Positions 5,066 through 6,135 of a stretch of DNA of 6,135 bases are shown one piece after another; the first letter of the stretch is position 1; every line of letters starts with the position of its first letter. This stretch comes from Betaproteobacteria bacterium (GTDB lineage: Bacteria > Pseudomonadota > Gammaproteobacteria > Burkholderiales > Sulfuriferulaceae). The notes below the pieces were generated by a model. It was not told the DNA's origin. It did no database searches and saw only the letters and a list, made by a program, of their open reading frames with translations. Position numbers and translations under genes: made by a program. The DNA is taken from the NCBI GenBank assembly GCA_003455595.1, contig DMQT01000264.1, forward strand, positions 1-6,135, written 5' to 3'.

Positions 5066-6135
5066 ATGCCCCTGCTTACCCTTGAATCCGCCTCCCTCGC
5101 TTTTGGCCATGTGCCGCTGCTCGACCACGCCGACTGGGTCATTGAACCAGGCGCGCATATTGGCCTGATTGGCCGCAACGGCGCGGGTAAATCCAGCCTG
5201 CTCAAGGTGCTGGCCGGAGAGATCAAACACGACGACGGTAATGTGTGGCGTCAGCCCGGCATGAAACTGGCCTACGTGCCACAAGAGCCCGTGCTCGACC
5301 CGGCGCACACGGTGTACGAGGCGGTCGCGGAGGGGTTGGGCGAGGTCAGCCAGCTGCTGCTTGATTACCATGAGGTGACGCACAAAATGGGCGAGCCGGA
5401 CGCCGATTTCGACACGCTGATGGTGCGCATGCAGACGCTGCAAACGGCGCTGGAAGCGCGTGAAGGCTGGAGTTTGCAGGCACGCGTGGAAACCGCGCTG
5501 ACCAAGTTGAGCCTGCCTGAAGACGTGCTGGTCGGCACCCTGTCTGGCGGCCTGAAAAAACGCGTGGCGCTGGCGCGGGCGCTGGTCACCGAGCCGGACT
5601 TGCTGCTGCTGGACGAGCCCACCAACCACCTTGATCTGGCGTCGATCGAGTGGCTGGAGGAGCTGATCCGCACCTACAACGGTAGCGTGATCGTGATTAC
5701 CCATGACCGGCGCTTTCTGGACAATGTGTCGCGTCAGATTATCGAGCTGGATCGCGGCGTGTTGCGCACCTACGAGGGCAATTTCACAGAATACCAGCGC
5801 CTCAAGGCCGAGCAACTGGCGATTGAATCGGTCGAGCAGACCAAATTCGACAAGGTGCTGGCGCAGGAGGAGGTATGGCTGCGCCAGGGCGTCAAGGCGC
5901 GGCGCACGCGTAACGAAGGCCGGGTGCGCCGCCTGGAACAGTTGCGCCGCGAACGCAGCGAGCGCCGCAACCATCTGGGCCAGGTCAACCTCAACGTCGA
6001 TAGCGGTGAAAAATCCGGCAAGCGCGTGGCCGAGCTGGAGCACGTGAGCAAATCCTACGGCGGGCGCATGCTGATCCGCGATTTCTCCGGCGTGATCCAG
6101 CGCGGCGCGATCGTCGGCCTGATCGGCCCCAACGG
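5066..6135 (+). CDS. uup: Uup-type ABC-F ATPase, cut by right edge
   Basis: This soluble ABC-F ATPase has 356 complete codons visible. In E. coli, Uup is linked to ribosome assembly and function and to precise transposon excision. Domain 1 has Walker A GRNGAGKS (36-43), Q-loop Gln73 (YVPQEP), signature LSGGLKKR (159-166), Walker B LLLLDEPTNHLD (179-190) with Glu184, and the switch His213 (THDRRF). The interdomain arm (about 230-320) is highly charged and carries RQGVKARRTRNEGR (residues 273-286), a block shared almost exactly with E. coli Uup as I recall it; this separates it from EttA and YheS. Domain 2 begins near 323 (VAELEHVSKSYG) and is cut at Walker A GPNG (354 on). The C-terminal coiled coil expected for Uup is outside the window. 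ATG 5066 is chosen because it gives the usual short N terminus MPLLTLESASLAFG. No Shine-Dalgarno sequence is present; the leader is pyrimidine-rich. It is divergent from DUF2288. Confidence 0.95.
   Translation, partial: MPLLTLESASLAFGHVPLLDHADWVIEPGAHIGLIGRNGAGKSSLLKVLAGEIKHDDGNVWRQPGMKLAYVPQEPVLDPAHTVYEAVAEGLGEVSQLLLDYHEVTHKMGEPDADFDTLMVRMQTLQTALEAREGWSLQARVETALTKLSLPEDVLVGTLSGGLKKRVALARALVTEPDLLLLDEPTNHLDLASIEWLEELIRTYNGSVIVITHDRRFLDNVSRQIIELDRGVLRTYEGNFTEYQRLKAEQLAIESVEQTKFDKVLAQEEVWLRQGVKARRTRNEGRVRRLEQLRRERSERRNHLGQVNLNVDSGEKSGKRVAELEHVSKSYGGRMLIRDFSGVIQRGAIVGLIGPN

Noticed and set aside
4958..6043. Long upstream extension of the DUF2288 frame, open for over 1 kb on the minus strand
   Set aside because: It is exactly antisense to uup, and the conserved DUF2288 block starts just after ATG 4957. 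The extra sequence is rich in Gln, His, Leu and Arg, as expected from antisense reading of a GC-rich gene.
1..6135. Mobile element, CRISPR array, tRNA, rRNA, phage or toxin-antitoxin content
   Set aside because: I saw no transposase-like protein, terminal repeats, regularly spaced repeats or cloverleaf-like sequence. The nuclease-like DUF1853 motif alone, without a partner gene, is not evidence of a defence system.

Overview
The window looks like an ordinary stretch of chromosome from a GC-rich Gram-negative bacterium. I read it as proteobacterial, most likely a betaproteobacterium. That rests on gene content recalled from family knowledge (close relatives of E. coli YheS, Tas and Uup, plus the DUF1853 and DUF2288 families) and on dense, GC-biased codon use. 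No rRNA marker is present, so the taxonomy is an inference. Coding density is very high; the largest gap is about 108 bases.

Layout. (1) Bases 1-539, minus strand: the N-terminal part of a YheS-type ABC-F ATPase, running off the left edge. (2) A 61-base divergent spacer, 540-600. (3) 601-1527, plus strand: a DUF1853 protein with residues arranged like a PD-(D/E)XK nuclease core. (4) 1528-1613: a convergent spacer with two small adjacent dyads. (5) 1614-4957, minus strand: a tightly packed four-gene run transcribed right to left as DUF2288 -> Bcr/CflA-type MFS exporter -> class I SAM methyltransferase -> Tas-like aldo/keto reductase. DUF2288 overlaps or abuts the exporter, a 48-base gap precedes the methyltransferase, and 9 bases separate it from tas. 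(6) A 108-base divergent spacer, 4958-5065. (7) 5066-6135, plus strand: a Uup-type ABC-F ATPase, cut exactly at the Walker A motif of its second nucleotide-binding domain.

How the genes may work together. The two outer genes are ribosome-associated ABC-F ATPases of different subfamilies, pointing outward. The minus-strand run is probably one operon. It combines an exporter, a methyltransferase and an NADPH-dependent reductase, which would suit modification and export of a small molecule or a reactive carbonyl. The substrate cannot be told from sequence. DUF1853 and DUF2288 have no established function that I know of.

I saw no mobile element, CRISPR array, tRNA, rRNA or recognisable defence system. 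The best leads are the nuclease-like motif in the DUF1853 protein, the DUF2288/exporter/methyltransferase/reductase run, and the pyrimidine-rich, Shine-Dalgarno-free leader of uup.
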